NCBI RefSeq assembly: GCF_937958975.1
Contig: NZ_CALGRE010000027.1
Span: 1 to 64,000, forward strand
Direction: 5' to 3'
Source: an uncultured Eubacterium sp.
Lineage (GTDB): Bacteria > Bacillota > Clostridia > Lachnospirales > Lachnospiraceae
DNA: 64,000 nucleotides
The number at the start of each line of letters is the position of its first letter. Positions within the stretch are counted from its first letter, which is position 1. Shown piece by piece: positions 18,434 to 26,365 of this stretch. The translations under genes and the position numbers were made by a program. The notes below the pieces were generated by a model. The model had not been told where the DNA came from, searched no databases, and saw only the letters and a list, made by a program, of their open reading frames with translations.

Positions 18434-18560
18434 AATCAAATTATGAAATAGTTTGATTGCCTGCTTGCGGGGTATCTGCGGAGCAGATTACAAATTACCG
18501 CAATAATGAAAAGCAACGATAGAGAGTTTCACAATGAGGCTCTTTGCAGTTGCTTTTTTT
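18434..18560 (+). terminator. Three successive hairpins ending in an intrinsic terminator
   Basis: The hairpins are AATCAAA/TTTGATT (18434-18458), TTGCGG/CCGCAA enclosing ATCTGC/GCAGAT (18465-18503), and AAAAGCAAC/GTTGCTTTT (18509-18557) with seven T. The last one is a normal terminator; the two before it may form a stable 3' RNA. Confidence 0.7.
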
Positions 18561-18627
18561 GTGTATTAAAGATAATATATTTTAAGATTAGTTATTGGTA
18601 GCAAAACAAAAGCGAATGGAGATTTTT

Positions 18628-19998
18628 ATGAAAAAGGGTGTTGAATATATTGGTACAGTTACGAGAGTTGGTTTTCCGAATAAAGGAGAAGTAGATTGTG
18701 GAGATGATGGGATTGCCACTGTAAAGGGTACGATACCCGGACAACGGGTAAAGTTTGTTGTCTCGAAAAAAAGAGCGGGAAAGTCCGTTGGAAGACTAAA
18801 AGAAATTATTGAAAAATCAAAAATGGAAGATGTCGAGCCAAAGTGCCCCCACTTTGAATTTTGTGGAGGTTGTTCTTATCAGACGATGAGTTATGAAAAT
18901 CAGACATTATTAAAAGAGAAAATGGTAAAGGATATTTTAGACAACTCTGTACATGGAGAATATACGTTTGAGGGGATATTAAAAAGTCCGCTTCAATGGG
19001 AATACAGAAATAAAATGGAGTTTTCTTTTGGGGATGAGTGTAAGGATGGACCCTTGGCACTTGGTATGCATAAGAGAAATAGTTTTCATGATATCGTGAC
19101 GGTTAATAAGTGTCAGATTGTGGATGAGGATTATCGTAAAGTAATTGATTGTGTTTTGGAGTATTGTGAGGAAAGACAGCTGCCTTTTTATAAAAAATTG
19201 AAACATGAGGGGTACCTGCGTCATTTACTTGTCAGAAGAACGACAAAAACAAAGCAGATGTTAGTTGCGGTTGTTACTACTTCGGATATTGAGTGTGAAA
19301 AAAAGGCACAATGGAATGTGCTGTCAGAGAAGTTGCAGCAGTTGGAGTTGAGTGCTGAGCTTTGCGGTGTACTCCACATAATTAATGATGGTTTGGCAGA
19401 TGTAGTCAAGAGCGATGAGACGAGAGTTTTATTTGGGCAGGAATATATATATGAAGAGTTATTAGGATTAAAATTTAAAATTTCGGTTTTTTCTTTTTTT
19501 CAGACAAATTCACTAGGTGCAGAGATTCTTTATTCAAAAGCAAGAGAGTATATAGGGGATACTAAAGATATGACGGTATTTGATTTGTATAGTGGAACAG
19601 GAACGATTGCACAGATTATCGCACCGGTAGCGAAAAAAGTAATTGGTGTGGAAATTGTGGAGGAAGCAGTTGAAGCGGCGAAAGCCAATGCAAGTTTGAA
19701 TGGTCTTGAAAATTGCAGCTTTATTGCAGGGGATGTATTGAAGGTAATTGATGAAATAAAGGATAAGCCGGATATGATAATTTTGGATCCGCCAAGAGAT
19801 GGAATTAATCCAAAGGCATTGCAAAAGATAATTGATTTTGGGGTAGAGAGATTAGTTTACATAAGTTGTAAGCCGACGAGCCTGGCAAGGGATTTGGAAA
19901 TGTTACAGGAACAGGGGTATAGAGTGGAAAAGGGATGTGCGGTGGATATGTTTGCGAATACGGTGCATGTGGAGACGGTTGTCTTGCTTAGCCGATAA
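18628..19998 (+). CDS. rlmD: 23S rRNA (uracil-5-)-methyltransferase, RlmD/RlmCD type
   Basis: A TRAM domain comes first, then the iron-sulfur cysteines CPHFEFCGGC (C-x5-C-x2-C), the FQTNSLGAEIL motif, a SAM-binding DLYSGTGTIAQ and the catalytic cysteine in YISCKPTSLARDL. At 456 residues it fits the family that makes 5-methyluridine in 23S rRNA; some members have dual RlmC/RlmD activity. ATG 18628 is preferred because TGGAG precedes it. The accessory region starts about 40 bases after its stop. Confidence 0.93.
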   Translation: MKKGVEYIGTVTRVGFPNKGEVDCGDDGIATVKGTIPGQRVKFVVSKKRAGKSVGRLKEIIEKSKMEDVEPKCPHFEFCGGCSYQTMSYENQTLLKEKMVKDILDNSVHGEYTFEGILKSPLQWEYRNKMEFSFGDECKDGPLALGMHKRNSFHDIVTVNKCQIVDEDYRKVIDCVLEYCEERQLPFYKKLKHEGYLRHLLVRRTTKTKQMLVAVVTTSDIECEKKAQWNVLSEKLQQLELSAELCGVLHIINDGLADVVKSDETRVLFGQEYIYEELLGLKFKISVFSFFQTNSLGAEILYSKAREYIGDTKDMTVFDLYSGTGTIAQIIAPVAKKVIGVEIVEEAVEAAKANASLNGLENCSFIAGDVLKVIDEIKDKPDMIILDPPRDGINPKALQKIIDFGVERLVYISCKPTSLARDLEMLQEQGYRVEKGCAVDMFANTVHVETVVLLSR

Positions 19999-20082
19999 AT
20001 AAAGGAAACATGAGGTGGTTAAGAGGTGGGAATAGTTGATTTGTCCACCTCTCGTCCACGCTTTTTTTATTCGTGGACAAAA

Positions 20083-21309
20083 TTACTCATTAATTGCACG
20101 TTCAAATACTTCAGTTGCGGCACTTGCCATTAAATCAGTATTAAATGTATATGTTTGTAATGTAGTTTTGATATCTTTATGACCAAGTCGCTCCATGACG
20201 GTTTTGGGATTAACGCCATTTTCAGCAAGAACCGTACCATGAGTATGTCGAAGACAATGAGAATGAAATAGGGGATTACCAAGCTCATAGTGGATAACTC
20301 TTGCACAATACTTAAAACTGTCAGGTGTTAATAATTCGCCGTTTTCTTTTACACATAAAGGCATTATTTCTCGATATGGGACCTTTATATCTGAGTTCAT
20401 CTGCACAATCATATTTTCATCTGTTACATATGTGCGAGTATAATATTTCCCATACATTAGCATTATTTTTCTTCTTTCTAATATGGATTTTCTTAAAATA
20501 GATTCAATAGTTTTCCCCATTTTGATAGTACGGTAACTGTCATATTTTGGTGGTCTGTAGAACCATATACCATTTTCTTTAGTCAGTTGCTGTCGTATTG
20601 AGATTGTATGATTATCAAAGTCAATATCGCTGTTTAAATCAATGCCAAAAGTTTCACTTAAGCGTGTACCTAGGTTGTAAGGAACAACAAGAGATAAGTA
20701 AAAATTCGAGTTTTCCGGAAAACGTTTTAGTATGTGTTTAAATTCCTCTTTAGGACATATATATTCTGTTTTTTCCTTTGCTTTTTGATCTACAGGCATT
20801 TTCCCAACTTTTACAGGTATGCATGGATTTGATTGTATATACTGTAAAGGAAGAATTGCATAATTCATTGCACCGGACAGACAGGCAAGCGTATTTTTAA
20901 CCATACTTCTAGAAAAGCCCTTAGATTTCATTTTATCTATCCATTTTTGAACGATATCAGGTGAATACTGGAAAGCACTTAACTTATAGAGTCCAAATGC
21001 TGGCTTTAAGTGAATCCTTATTTTAGATTCATAATCTAAATATGTATTGTGTGTATATTCATGTCCAATGTTTTTTTTGATTGCGTTTTCAAGCCAATAG
21101 TCGAGATAATCAGCAACAGATATTTCATTACTGTTAAATGCCCGACCGGTGTTATTATATTCGTTCAGTGCTTTGGTTCCTTCACGAACTGCATCAGCTT
21201 TTGTTTTGTAACCGCCTTTGGAAGCCTGTTGTCTCTGTCCGTTAATTGGCGCTTTTTCAAATCGCCACTCCCATGTTTTTCCCCTTTTTCTTGTACTTAA
21301 TTGTGCCAT
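20083..21309 (-). CDS. int: Tn916-type tyrosine recombinase (integrase)
   Basis: The 408-residue protein has an N-terminal AP2-like arm-binding domain (KTWEWRFE, GYKTKADA), a SAM-like core-binding domain, and a catalytic domain with Arg in LGTRLSETFG, His-x2-Arg in HSHCLRHTHGT, His in LGHKDIKTT and the nucleophile Tyr in LQTYTF. It catalyses integration and excision of a mobile element. ATG 21309 follows AAAGGATGATG. All catalytic residues are kept, so it may still be active. It reads toward rlmD, as integrases at an element end often do. Confidence 0.93.
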   Translation of the reverse strand: MAQLSTRKRGKTWEWRFEKAPINGQRQQASKGGYKTKADAVREGTKALNEYNNTGRAFNSNEISVADYLDYWLENAIKKNIGHEYTHNTYLDYESKIRIHLKPAFGLYKLSAFQYSPDIVQKWIDKMKSKGFSRSMVKNTLACLSGAMNYAILPLQYIQSNPCIPVKVGKMPVDQKAKEKTEYICPKEEFKHILKRFPENSNFYLSLVVPYNLGTRLSETFGIDLNSDIDFDNHTISIRQQLTKENGIWFYRPPKYDSYRTIKMGKTIESILRKSILERRKIMLMYGKYYTRTYVTDENMIVQMNSDIKVPYREIMPLCVKENGELLTPDSFKYCARVIHYELGNPLFHSHCLRHTHGTVLAENGVNPKTVMERLGHKDIKTTLQTYTFNTDLMASAATEVFERAINE

Positions 21310-21360
21310 AATTTCATCATCCTTTCTTAATTTTTTGTATAAAAATAACACCTAGCATTT

Positions 21361-21425
21361 GACCAGATGCCCAAAAGATGATAAAATATTTTTGTTCAGA
21401 AAAATTTTATCAATTGGGGCTGGTC
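21361..21425. repeat. Long imperfect inverted repeat upstream of int
   Basis: GACCAG/CTGGTC, GCCC/GGGGC and GATAAAAT/ATTTTATC pair in register to make one long stem. It could be a terminator insulating int or an integrase-binding structure. Confidence 0.55.
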
Positions 21426-21449
21426 GTTAGTGGCTAGTCTCTTTTTCTG

Positions 21450-21478
21450 TTGTAATTTCTGAACGAATAGTATATAAT
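21450..21478 (+). promoter_or_regulatory. Promoter of the candidate antitoxin RNA
   Basis: TTGTAA (21450-21455) and TATAAT (21473-21478) are 17 bases apart on the plus strand, with no protein-coding frame following. Confidence 0.65.
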
Positions 21479-21484
21479 GAACTT

Positions 21485-21587
21485 AACAAGAGAACCGAAA
21501 GCTAGGTCAAGGCTAGCCGTCTCGGTCTTTTGGAAACTAAAAAATAGTCGTCCTACTCATGCCAAAGAACAAGGACGACTATTTTTT
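21485..21587 (+). ncRNA. Candidate antitoxin RNA of a type I toxin-antitoxin locus
   Basis: A promoter at 21450-21478 would start an RNA of about 100 bases that ends at a perfect 15-bp bidirectional terminator (21539-21553/21573-21587). That terminator overlaps the toxin stop codon, so the two RNAs are complementary there. It has no credible coding frame and contains the hairpin GCTAGG/GGCTAGC. The 5' end resembles that of the toxin mRNA. The role is inferred from layout. Confidence 0.55.
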
Positions 21588-21665
21588 ATTGTCGTGGTAC
21601 ATTAGAATAGCAATAACTAATCCAACAGCTGAAATAATTAAAGATAATTCCTCATATGTACTCAT
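21579..21665 (-). CDS. Holin-like type I toxin peptide, 28 aa
   Basis: The peptide begins MSTYEELSLIISAVGLVIAI and ends in a short polar tail (YHDNKK), one membrane helix in all. The MSTYE-x-LSLxI start is typical of the putative holin-like toxin family of Firmicutes. The ribosome binding site GGCGGTGAT precedes the ATG at 21665. The stop lies inside a terminator shared with a convergent RNA. In such loci the antisense RNA blocks the toxin, which otherwise damages the membrane. Confidence 0.7.
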   Translation of the reverse strand: MSTYEELSLIISAVGLVIAILMYHDNKK

Positions 21666-21735
21666 ATTATCACCGCCTTTCTCTGTGAGCGTAGACGGTT
21701 AGCCATGTCGCCCCTTCGGTTCCCCTGGTAAGTTC

Positions 21736-21777
21736 ATTATACAGTTATCATTGTACTTGAATGTCGAAATAAGTCAA
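21736..21777 (-). promoter_or_regulatory. Promoter region of the toxin mRNA
   Basis: On the minus strand TTGACT (21772-21777) is followed after 16 bases by TACAAT, and after a further 8 bases by TATAAT (21736-21741). The sequence from this TATAAT onward resembles the antitoxin RNA start. Confidence 0.5.
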
Positions 21778-21936
21778 TAAAAAATCATTGCCCCATCCTA
21801 CTAATAATGTTATAGTCTTGGATGGGGTTAAATGAGTTCAAAAACCGTTTGGTCGTAATGTAAAACGGTGAATAGATTAAGAGACTGGTTGTTGGACTGG
21901 TCTCTTTTGTTTGCCTAACAACTGTAATCCAAATAA

Positions 21937-22695
21937 TTAAATAATATTCTTTAAATTTTCAAAATCAAGTATACTACTATATAAGTTTGGTAATTTATAG
22001 TATTCAGAAAATGGAACATATTTATTATTCCAAATACAGTTATAATCGCACCATTTGGATAAAGACTGTTGAATATTTTTTATTTCAGCAGATGCTTTGT
22101 TATATCGTTTTATTATTTTGTTAATTTTTTTGTTTTTTACAGAAAAATTATTGTAATTTATGTTAGATACTAACGATATTTTTGAAAGGATTTTAGTATA
22201 TTCTTGCTTTACAGTATAATCTGTTAAAAAAGAGTAAAAATCGCTATAGTTATTATAACTTTTGTCTTTATAAAAGTTAATGTCGGATAAAATTGAAAAT
22301 GATTTTAAATTATTATAGATACTAATTAATCTTTCATGAAGGCGCATTATATCTGACCTTATATCTTTTTTTGTTATTATTGTTACCCTAACATGCCTTT
22401 TTTTATAAGTAAGGTTACTCGAACAACTGTAAGCAATTTTTTTAGCTTTAAAAACTCGGTTTTTATATTGTTTCAAACAATGATTAATCCATGTCTTATT
22501 TGAAGCATCTCTTTTAAATGATTTTTTTATGATTTTCAAAGCCTTTTTAGGAAGTTTACATTTTTGGCCTTCATATAATGTAATAGAATAATTTCCTTTT
22601 TGGTTAACTTTAATTGTAGTAACTTTTGCATTTACAGTTACATTTATTGAAAGTAATATAGATAATAAAATTAAAAATGTTATTTTTTTATTCAT
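21937..22695 (-). CDS. Secreted hypothetical protein, Lys-rich, 252 aa
   Basis: A signal peptide (residues 1-23, ending VNAK) is followed by a basic region rich in Lys, Asn, Ser and Tyr, with predicted helices. The base composition is more AT-rich than neighbours, as is usual for element cargo. AGGAGG precedes the ATG at 22695. I do not recognise a family. Confidence 0.65.
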   Translation of the reverse strand: MNKKITFLILLSILLSINVTVNAKVTTIKVNQKGNYSITLYEGQKCKLPKKALKIIKKSFKRDASNKTWINHCLKQYKNRVFKAKKIAYSCSSNLTYKKRHVRVTIITKKDIRSDIMRLHERLISIYNNLKSFSILSDINFYKDKSYNNYSDFYSFLTDYTVKQEYTKILSKISLVSNINYNNFSVKNKKINKIIKRYNKASAEIKNIQQSLSKWCDYNCIWNNKYVPFSEYYKLPNLYSSILDFENLKNII

Positions 22696-22849
22696 AATTT
22701 TTCCTCCTGTAAATTAAATAATAAAAATAAATGAATAAATATAATATACAGTTAATTGATAATATTCGTCAAGAAAATACTAAGAAGTTCCAGATTATTT
22801 TTTCAAAACTTAAACATAATTATAATAAATTAGTTAAGAGGAGAAATAA

Positions 22850-23038
22850 ATGGAACTAAGAATATGGGAACTAAGAAGAAGTAAAAATTTGTCAATAAGA
22901 GAATTAGAAGAATTGAGTGGAGTAAGCAAATCAACAATTAATATATTAGAAAATAATAATTTTCCACCAAGCATATTAGCATTAGAGAAAATAGCAAGTG
23001 CTTTAGAGTGTTCTGTTAAGGATTTATTTAAAAATTAA
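22850..23038 (+). CDS. Small XRE-family regulator, 62 aa
   Basis: The whole protein is one Cro/C1-type helix-turn-helix (SIRELEELSGVSKSTINILE). AGAGGAG precedes the ATG. Such single-domain proteins control integrase and toxin genes on small elements, and this one lies within the int unit, divergent from the 21937 gene. Confidence 0.85.
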   Translation: MELRIWELRRSKNLSIRELEELSGVSKSTINILENNNFPPSILALEKIASALECSVKDLFKN

Positions 23039-23270
23039 TTGGTTTTGTCCCATATGGGAGACATTTTGTGTCAAAATATTTACAATTTTATCCAGCGTAC
23101 TTATAATTATTACAGAGTAAAAAACGGAGGGGATAAAGTATGTATAGAGTGAATGTTTTATATAGATATTTTTTAGACAATTATTAGCGTGGTTTTAGGA
23201 TTATGCAGTAATTGTTTTTATTTTGCGTAAAAATAAGCGTTAATAGTAAAATAAATGGAGATGAAGAATA

Positions 23271-23474
23271 GTGGAGTGCAAAAGAGTAGAAAAGAAAGAA
23301 ACAGATGATAAGTATATGAGTATGGTTACTCATTTAAATAGTGTAAAAATAGAATTTTGTGATGTTATAGAAGAACTATCCTTCGATGAACGTTGTAGTA
23401 GTATTGTAGAATACTTAAATGCTCATAAAGTAAGCGACAGAGTTGAAAAATTTTTAATAAGTTTAGTAATGTAA
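23271..23474 (+). CDS. Hypothetical small protein, 67 aa
   Basis: The GTG start follows TGGAGATGAAG, and the frame ends 15 bases before a clear terminator, which supports it as real. It is charged and likely helical, with no membrane segment or known motif. It could be an excisionase-like or regulatory protein of the int unit; this is only a guess from position. Confidence 0.5.
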   Translation: MECKRVEKKETDDKYMSMVTHLNSVKIEFCDVIEELSFDERCSSIVEYLNAHKVSDRVEKFLISLVM

Positions 23475-23489
23475 TTTTATTACATGTTA

Positions 23490-23524
23490 AGGCTCAAGGA
23501 GAGATATCCTAGAGCCTTTTCATA
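23490..23524 (+). terminator. Terminator of the int unit
   Basis: AAGGCTC (23490-23496) pairs with GAGCCTT (23513-23519), with an inner AGGA/TCCT pairing, followed by TTTTC. Confidence 0.75.
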
Positions 23525-23705
23525 ATTGTGGGCAATGTCCACGATTTGTCCACGAAAACAAAGTAAAACACGGTAAAAAGATGTAAAATAATAATATGTG
23601 TAAGAAAAAAGTTTCCTCAAATTCACTGCAAATAGTGTATAATGGGTAAAAATGAGCAAAGTGGAATAATGATAAAATCAAAAATATTTATATACGGTGC
23701 ATGTG

Positions 23706-23934
23706 GAGTGTGTCGTATTGATGTCACGTGTTGAAAAGTAGGTGTGTAGAAGGGCTCTGATTTCAAGGGATTTGTGGCATTTGAAGGACAGTTTTTCAAT
23801 GTTAATAATCCTGCCAAATGCCTTAAAATCAAGGCTTTGGGAACATATCAAATGGCATAATTAAGTTGACAGAATGACTTTAGGGGTGGGTTGTGTAGAC
23901 AACATTGTTGTAGTTGACAGGATTGATGCATAGA
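23706..23934. repeat. 229-bp direct repeat, left copy
   Basis: From GAGTGTGTCG to GATTGATGCATAG this stretch matches 27286-27513 in the same orientation, by eye about three quarters identical, with exact blocks such as CAGAATGACTTTAGGGGTGG. It contains GGCATTT/AAATGCC complementary segments. It ends 64 bases before the serine recombinase start. Confidence 0.85.
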
Positions 23935-23997
23935 CTAATCACCATCTGGGGAAAACTAATTAATGATAATTAGTCGAGAACGGATAGGTGAGAAAAT

Positions 23998-24927
23998 ATG
24001 GCAAATAATCCAAAGGTTCATTACATTCCTGCAACCCCACTGAAGCGAGAAAAGCGAGTCGGGATTTACTGCCGTGTGAGTACAAACAGTATGGAATATC
24101 TCCAAAGCCTGATTGCCCAGATATCACATTTGACAAGATTAATAGCCACTGTATTACAATGGCTTTTGTCAGATGTTTATATGGATGTTGCGACAAGTAA
24201 GACAGGTTCATCACGAAAAGAGTTTAGCCGAATGCTGGAAGATTGCAAATCACATAAGCTGGAGATAGTAATAACAAAAGATGTCAGCAGGTTTGGAAGA
24301 GATACCGTCGAAGGTTTAGAGGCCTTTAACCAATTAAAAGCGTTAGGCGTTCGTGTGATATTTGAGGGAAATAGCTTAGATACCGCAAATACAAGTAGCG
24401 ATTTGATGGTGGCTGTAATTGAGTCCATTGCACAAGTTGAAAATGAGTCCAGAAGCGAAAATATAAGATGGGGTATTAAGCAACGGGCAGCACAGGGAAC
24501 TTCAAAACTTTATGATAGAAAATGTTACGGTTACAAACATGATGAGGATGGTCATTTAGTTATTGACGAAGAAACAGCTAAAAACGTTAAACTGATATTT
24601 GATTTGTATCTCCGTGGGCAAAGTGTTGTTGGTATCATTAAGGAGATTGAAAAACGGAAAATTTTATCACCCACAGGAAAGGCGAAGTGGTGCAAAAGAA
24701 ATATTGATGTTATGCTGAGTAATGAGAAGTATACTGGTGATGTCAAATTTTTGAAATCTGGTAAGAGCGAGGTTCATTATTTGGCATCGGGAAATAATCC
24801 TGCTATAATATCAAAAGAAGTTTTCGAGGCTGTGCAGATGGAGAAAGGACAGAGGAGTAATGTGATAAAGGATGGGAATGAAAGAAAGCGGAAAAGTGAG
24901 AAGTATAGTTCAAAGCGTAAAGAATAG
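23998..24927 (+). CDS. Serine recombinase (resolvase/invertase N-terminus with recombinase domain)
   Basis: The nucleophile Ser28 is in RVGIYCRVST and the active-site Arg motif is SRFGRDT. A recombinase DNA-binding domain follows (YGYKHDEDGHLVIDEETA, and IDVMLSNEKYTGD). The protein is 309 residues, shorter than typical large serine recombinases of 450-550, and lacks the zinc ribbon and coiled-coil C-terminus, ending in a basic tail (KRKSEKYSSKRKE). It could be a truncated version or a compact family. It probably mobilised the Thoeris genes that follow in the same direction. Confidence 0.9.
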   Translation: MANNPKVHYIPATPLKREKRVGIYCRVSTNSMEYLQSLIAQISHLTRLIATVLQWLLSDVYMDVATSKTGSSRKEFSRMLEDCKSHKLEIVITKDVSRFGRDTVEGLEAFNQLKALGVRVIFEGNSLDTANTSSDLMVAVIESIAQVENESRSENIRWGIKQRAAQGTSKLYDRKCYGYKHDEDGHLVIDEETAKNVKLIFDLYLRGQSVVGIIKEIEKRKILSPTGKAKWCKRNIDVMLSNEKYTGDVKFLKSGKSEVHYLASGNNPAIISKEVFEAVQMEKGQRSNVIKDGNERKRKSEKYSSKRKE

Positions 24928-25026
24928 AAGAATGGATGTGTTAGTAAAATATAAATTAAAGAGATGAAAGCAATTTTAATGTAAAAGATATAAACAAGAA
25001 GCTTAAATTGAAAAAGGAGAATATTA

Positions 25027-25623
25027 ATGAGTAAAAGAGTATTTGTTTCAGCAGATTGGAAAGAGCCATTTGATTCACATAGTTGGGATAAAGAGGTGGT
25101 AGATAGAATAAGAAAATGGAAATATGATAGCCGTTATGGTGTGGATTTGATTTGTACTGATGATGTACATAAAAGTGTTACTGAAAATTCAGACTGTCGC
25201 CGTTGCGATATAAAGGAAGAATGTGGAAGGTATATTAAATCAAGTAGTGTTGTTATTTTTGTTGTGGGAGATAATACTGCGAGCAAAAAAGCTGGGGCTT
25301 GCGATAGTATATCATGTTCTCCAGCTTATAGTGGTCAACAAAAATCATATTGTAAATATTTTTATAATAAAAGTTTTGCCAATCCATTTTCAGGAGGCAG
25401 GGAAATGTCTTATCTACAGTATGAAATAACAACTGCAGTATTAGCAGGAAAAAGCATAGTTTTGGTGTATAATTCAGTTTATAGGCAAGAAAGTTGGATA
25501 CCAGGTTGGTATAAAAGTTTGTTAAGAAATTGCAATGTAAAAGAATTGTGCCGTGTGGCTTTTTGGAAAGATAATAGTCACACGCAGGATTGTTATCAAG
25601 ATATCAAAAGTTATTTACAATAA
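25027..25623 (+). CDS. thsB: ThsB-like TIR-domain protein 1 of a type II Thoeris-like system
   Basis: The 198-residue protein starts with the TIR-like strand RVFVSADW, has the central VVIFVVGDNT strand and a later YLQYEITTAVLAGK helix, whose Glu133 is the likely catalytic residue. In Thoeris, ThsB TIR proteins sense phage and convert NAD+ into a signal that activates the effector. A cysteine-rich insert is present: CRRC-x4-C, then a second group around ACDSISC and YCKYF, possibly binding zinc. It is paralogous to the next TIR gene. AAAAAGGAG precedes the ATG. The family call rests on motifs and on the TM-Macro neighbour. Confidence 0.75.
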   Translation: MSKRVFVSADWKEPFDSHSWDKEVVDRIRKWKYDSRYGVDLICTDDVHKSVTENSDCRRCDIKEECGRYIKSSSVVIFVVGDNTASKKAGACDSISCSPAYSGQQKSYCKYFYNKSFANPFSGGREMSYLQYEITTAVLAGKSIVLVYNSVYRQESWIPGWYKSLLRNCNVKELCRVAFWKDNSHTQDCYQDIKSYLQ

Positions 25624-25644
25624 AATGGACGGTAGTGTTCTTAA

Positions 25645-25778
25645 TTTTGTGTCTATCCTTCCTTTCCTTATTCCTTAGGCCGGGTGTGGGCAGCGCCCAC
25701 GAAGCCTTGTAAATACTGGAAATTTTGGCAATAACCAATGCTGGAAATTAAAGGTAATATAATTTCAAAGACACAAAA
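25645..25778. repeat. 134-bp inverted-repeat-bounded insert between the two thsB genes
   Basis: TTTTGTGTCT (25645-25654) and its exact complement (25769-25778) enclose a GC-rich hairpin GTGGGC-AGC-GCCCAC. No coding frame is seen. It looks like a miniature element or a folded RNA inserted in the defence operon. Confidence 0.5.
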
Positions 25779-25845
25779 CTAATTACACCCTCAAATGGAC
25801 TGTAAATAGTCATATAGAAAATTATATTTATTAAGGAGAATAATT

Positions 25846-26364
25846 ATGGTTTATAGAACAAGAACATATATTGCTGCTGATTGGACATCAGATAAAGATG
25901 CTGTTGAACAATTAAAATATTGGAATAACAACAAACATTGGGGACTTTCATTTGGAGATGCACATGAACTAAGTCAATGTAAAAGTGATAGTACTAATAA
26001 TTGTAACATTAAGAAAAATTGCTCTCAGAATCTTGAACATTCAAAACATTTTGTACTTATTATTGGAGAAAATACAAAAGAGCTTCGTGCAGGTTACTGT
26101 ATGTATTGTAAAAACTACAATGAGTGTGAATATACATATAAAACAAATAAATCTTATGTTGAGTTTGAGTGTGATTATGCAATAAGAAATAGTTTACCGG
26201 TTATTGTTCTTTATAATTCAACAATGATAGATAAAAGTAAATGCATTGATTCAGTTGTTAATATTGCTAAAGCTCATGCGAGAATGGTTAAGCGAGGGAC
26301 GGATGGCAAATATTATTGGGATTATCAAAGTGTTAAAGCAGCATTTGATAAATTAGGGGATTAG
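25846..26364 (+). CDS. thsB: ThsB-like TIR-domain protein 2 of a type II Thoeris-like system
   Basis: This 172-residue paralogue of the upstream protein shares the order RTYIAADW, FVLIIGENT and YVEFECDYAI, with Glu108 as the probable catalytic residue, and keeps a cysteine-rich insert (NNCNIKKNC, then GYCMYCKNYNEC). Several Thoeris loci carry more than one TIR sensor, each thought to recognise different phages. TAAGGAG precedes the ATG. Its stop is one base from the next start codon, so it is translated together with the effector. Confidence 0.75.
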   Translation: MVYRTRTYIAADWTSDKDAVEQLKYWNNNKHWGLSFGDAHELSQCKSDSTNNCNIKKNCSQNLEHSKHFVLIIGENTKELRAGYCMYCKNYNECEYTYKTNKSYVEFECDYAIRNSLPVIVLYNSTMIDKSKCIDSVVNIAKAHARMVKRGTDGKYYWDYQSVKAAFDKLGD

Positions 26365-26365
26365 T

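Larger units (their letters stand above)
20038..23553. mobile_element. Small tyrosine-integrase unit downstream of rlmD
   Basis: An identical 11-base GATTTGTCCAC lies at 20038-20048 and 23543-23553 on either side of an integrase gene, a toxin-like locus, a secreted protein, an XRE regulator and a short frame. Extra GTCCAC copies sit near both ends, one pair as an inverted repeat (20054-20078). These may be attachment sites and integrase arms. The boundaries are inferred. No replication or transfer gene is present, so the unit is minimal or decayed. Confidence 0.45.
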
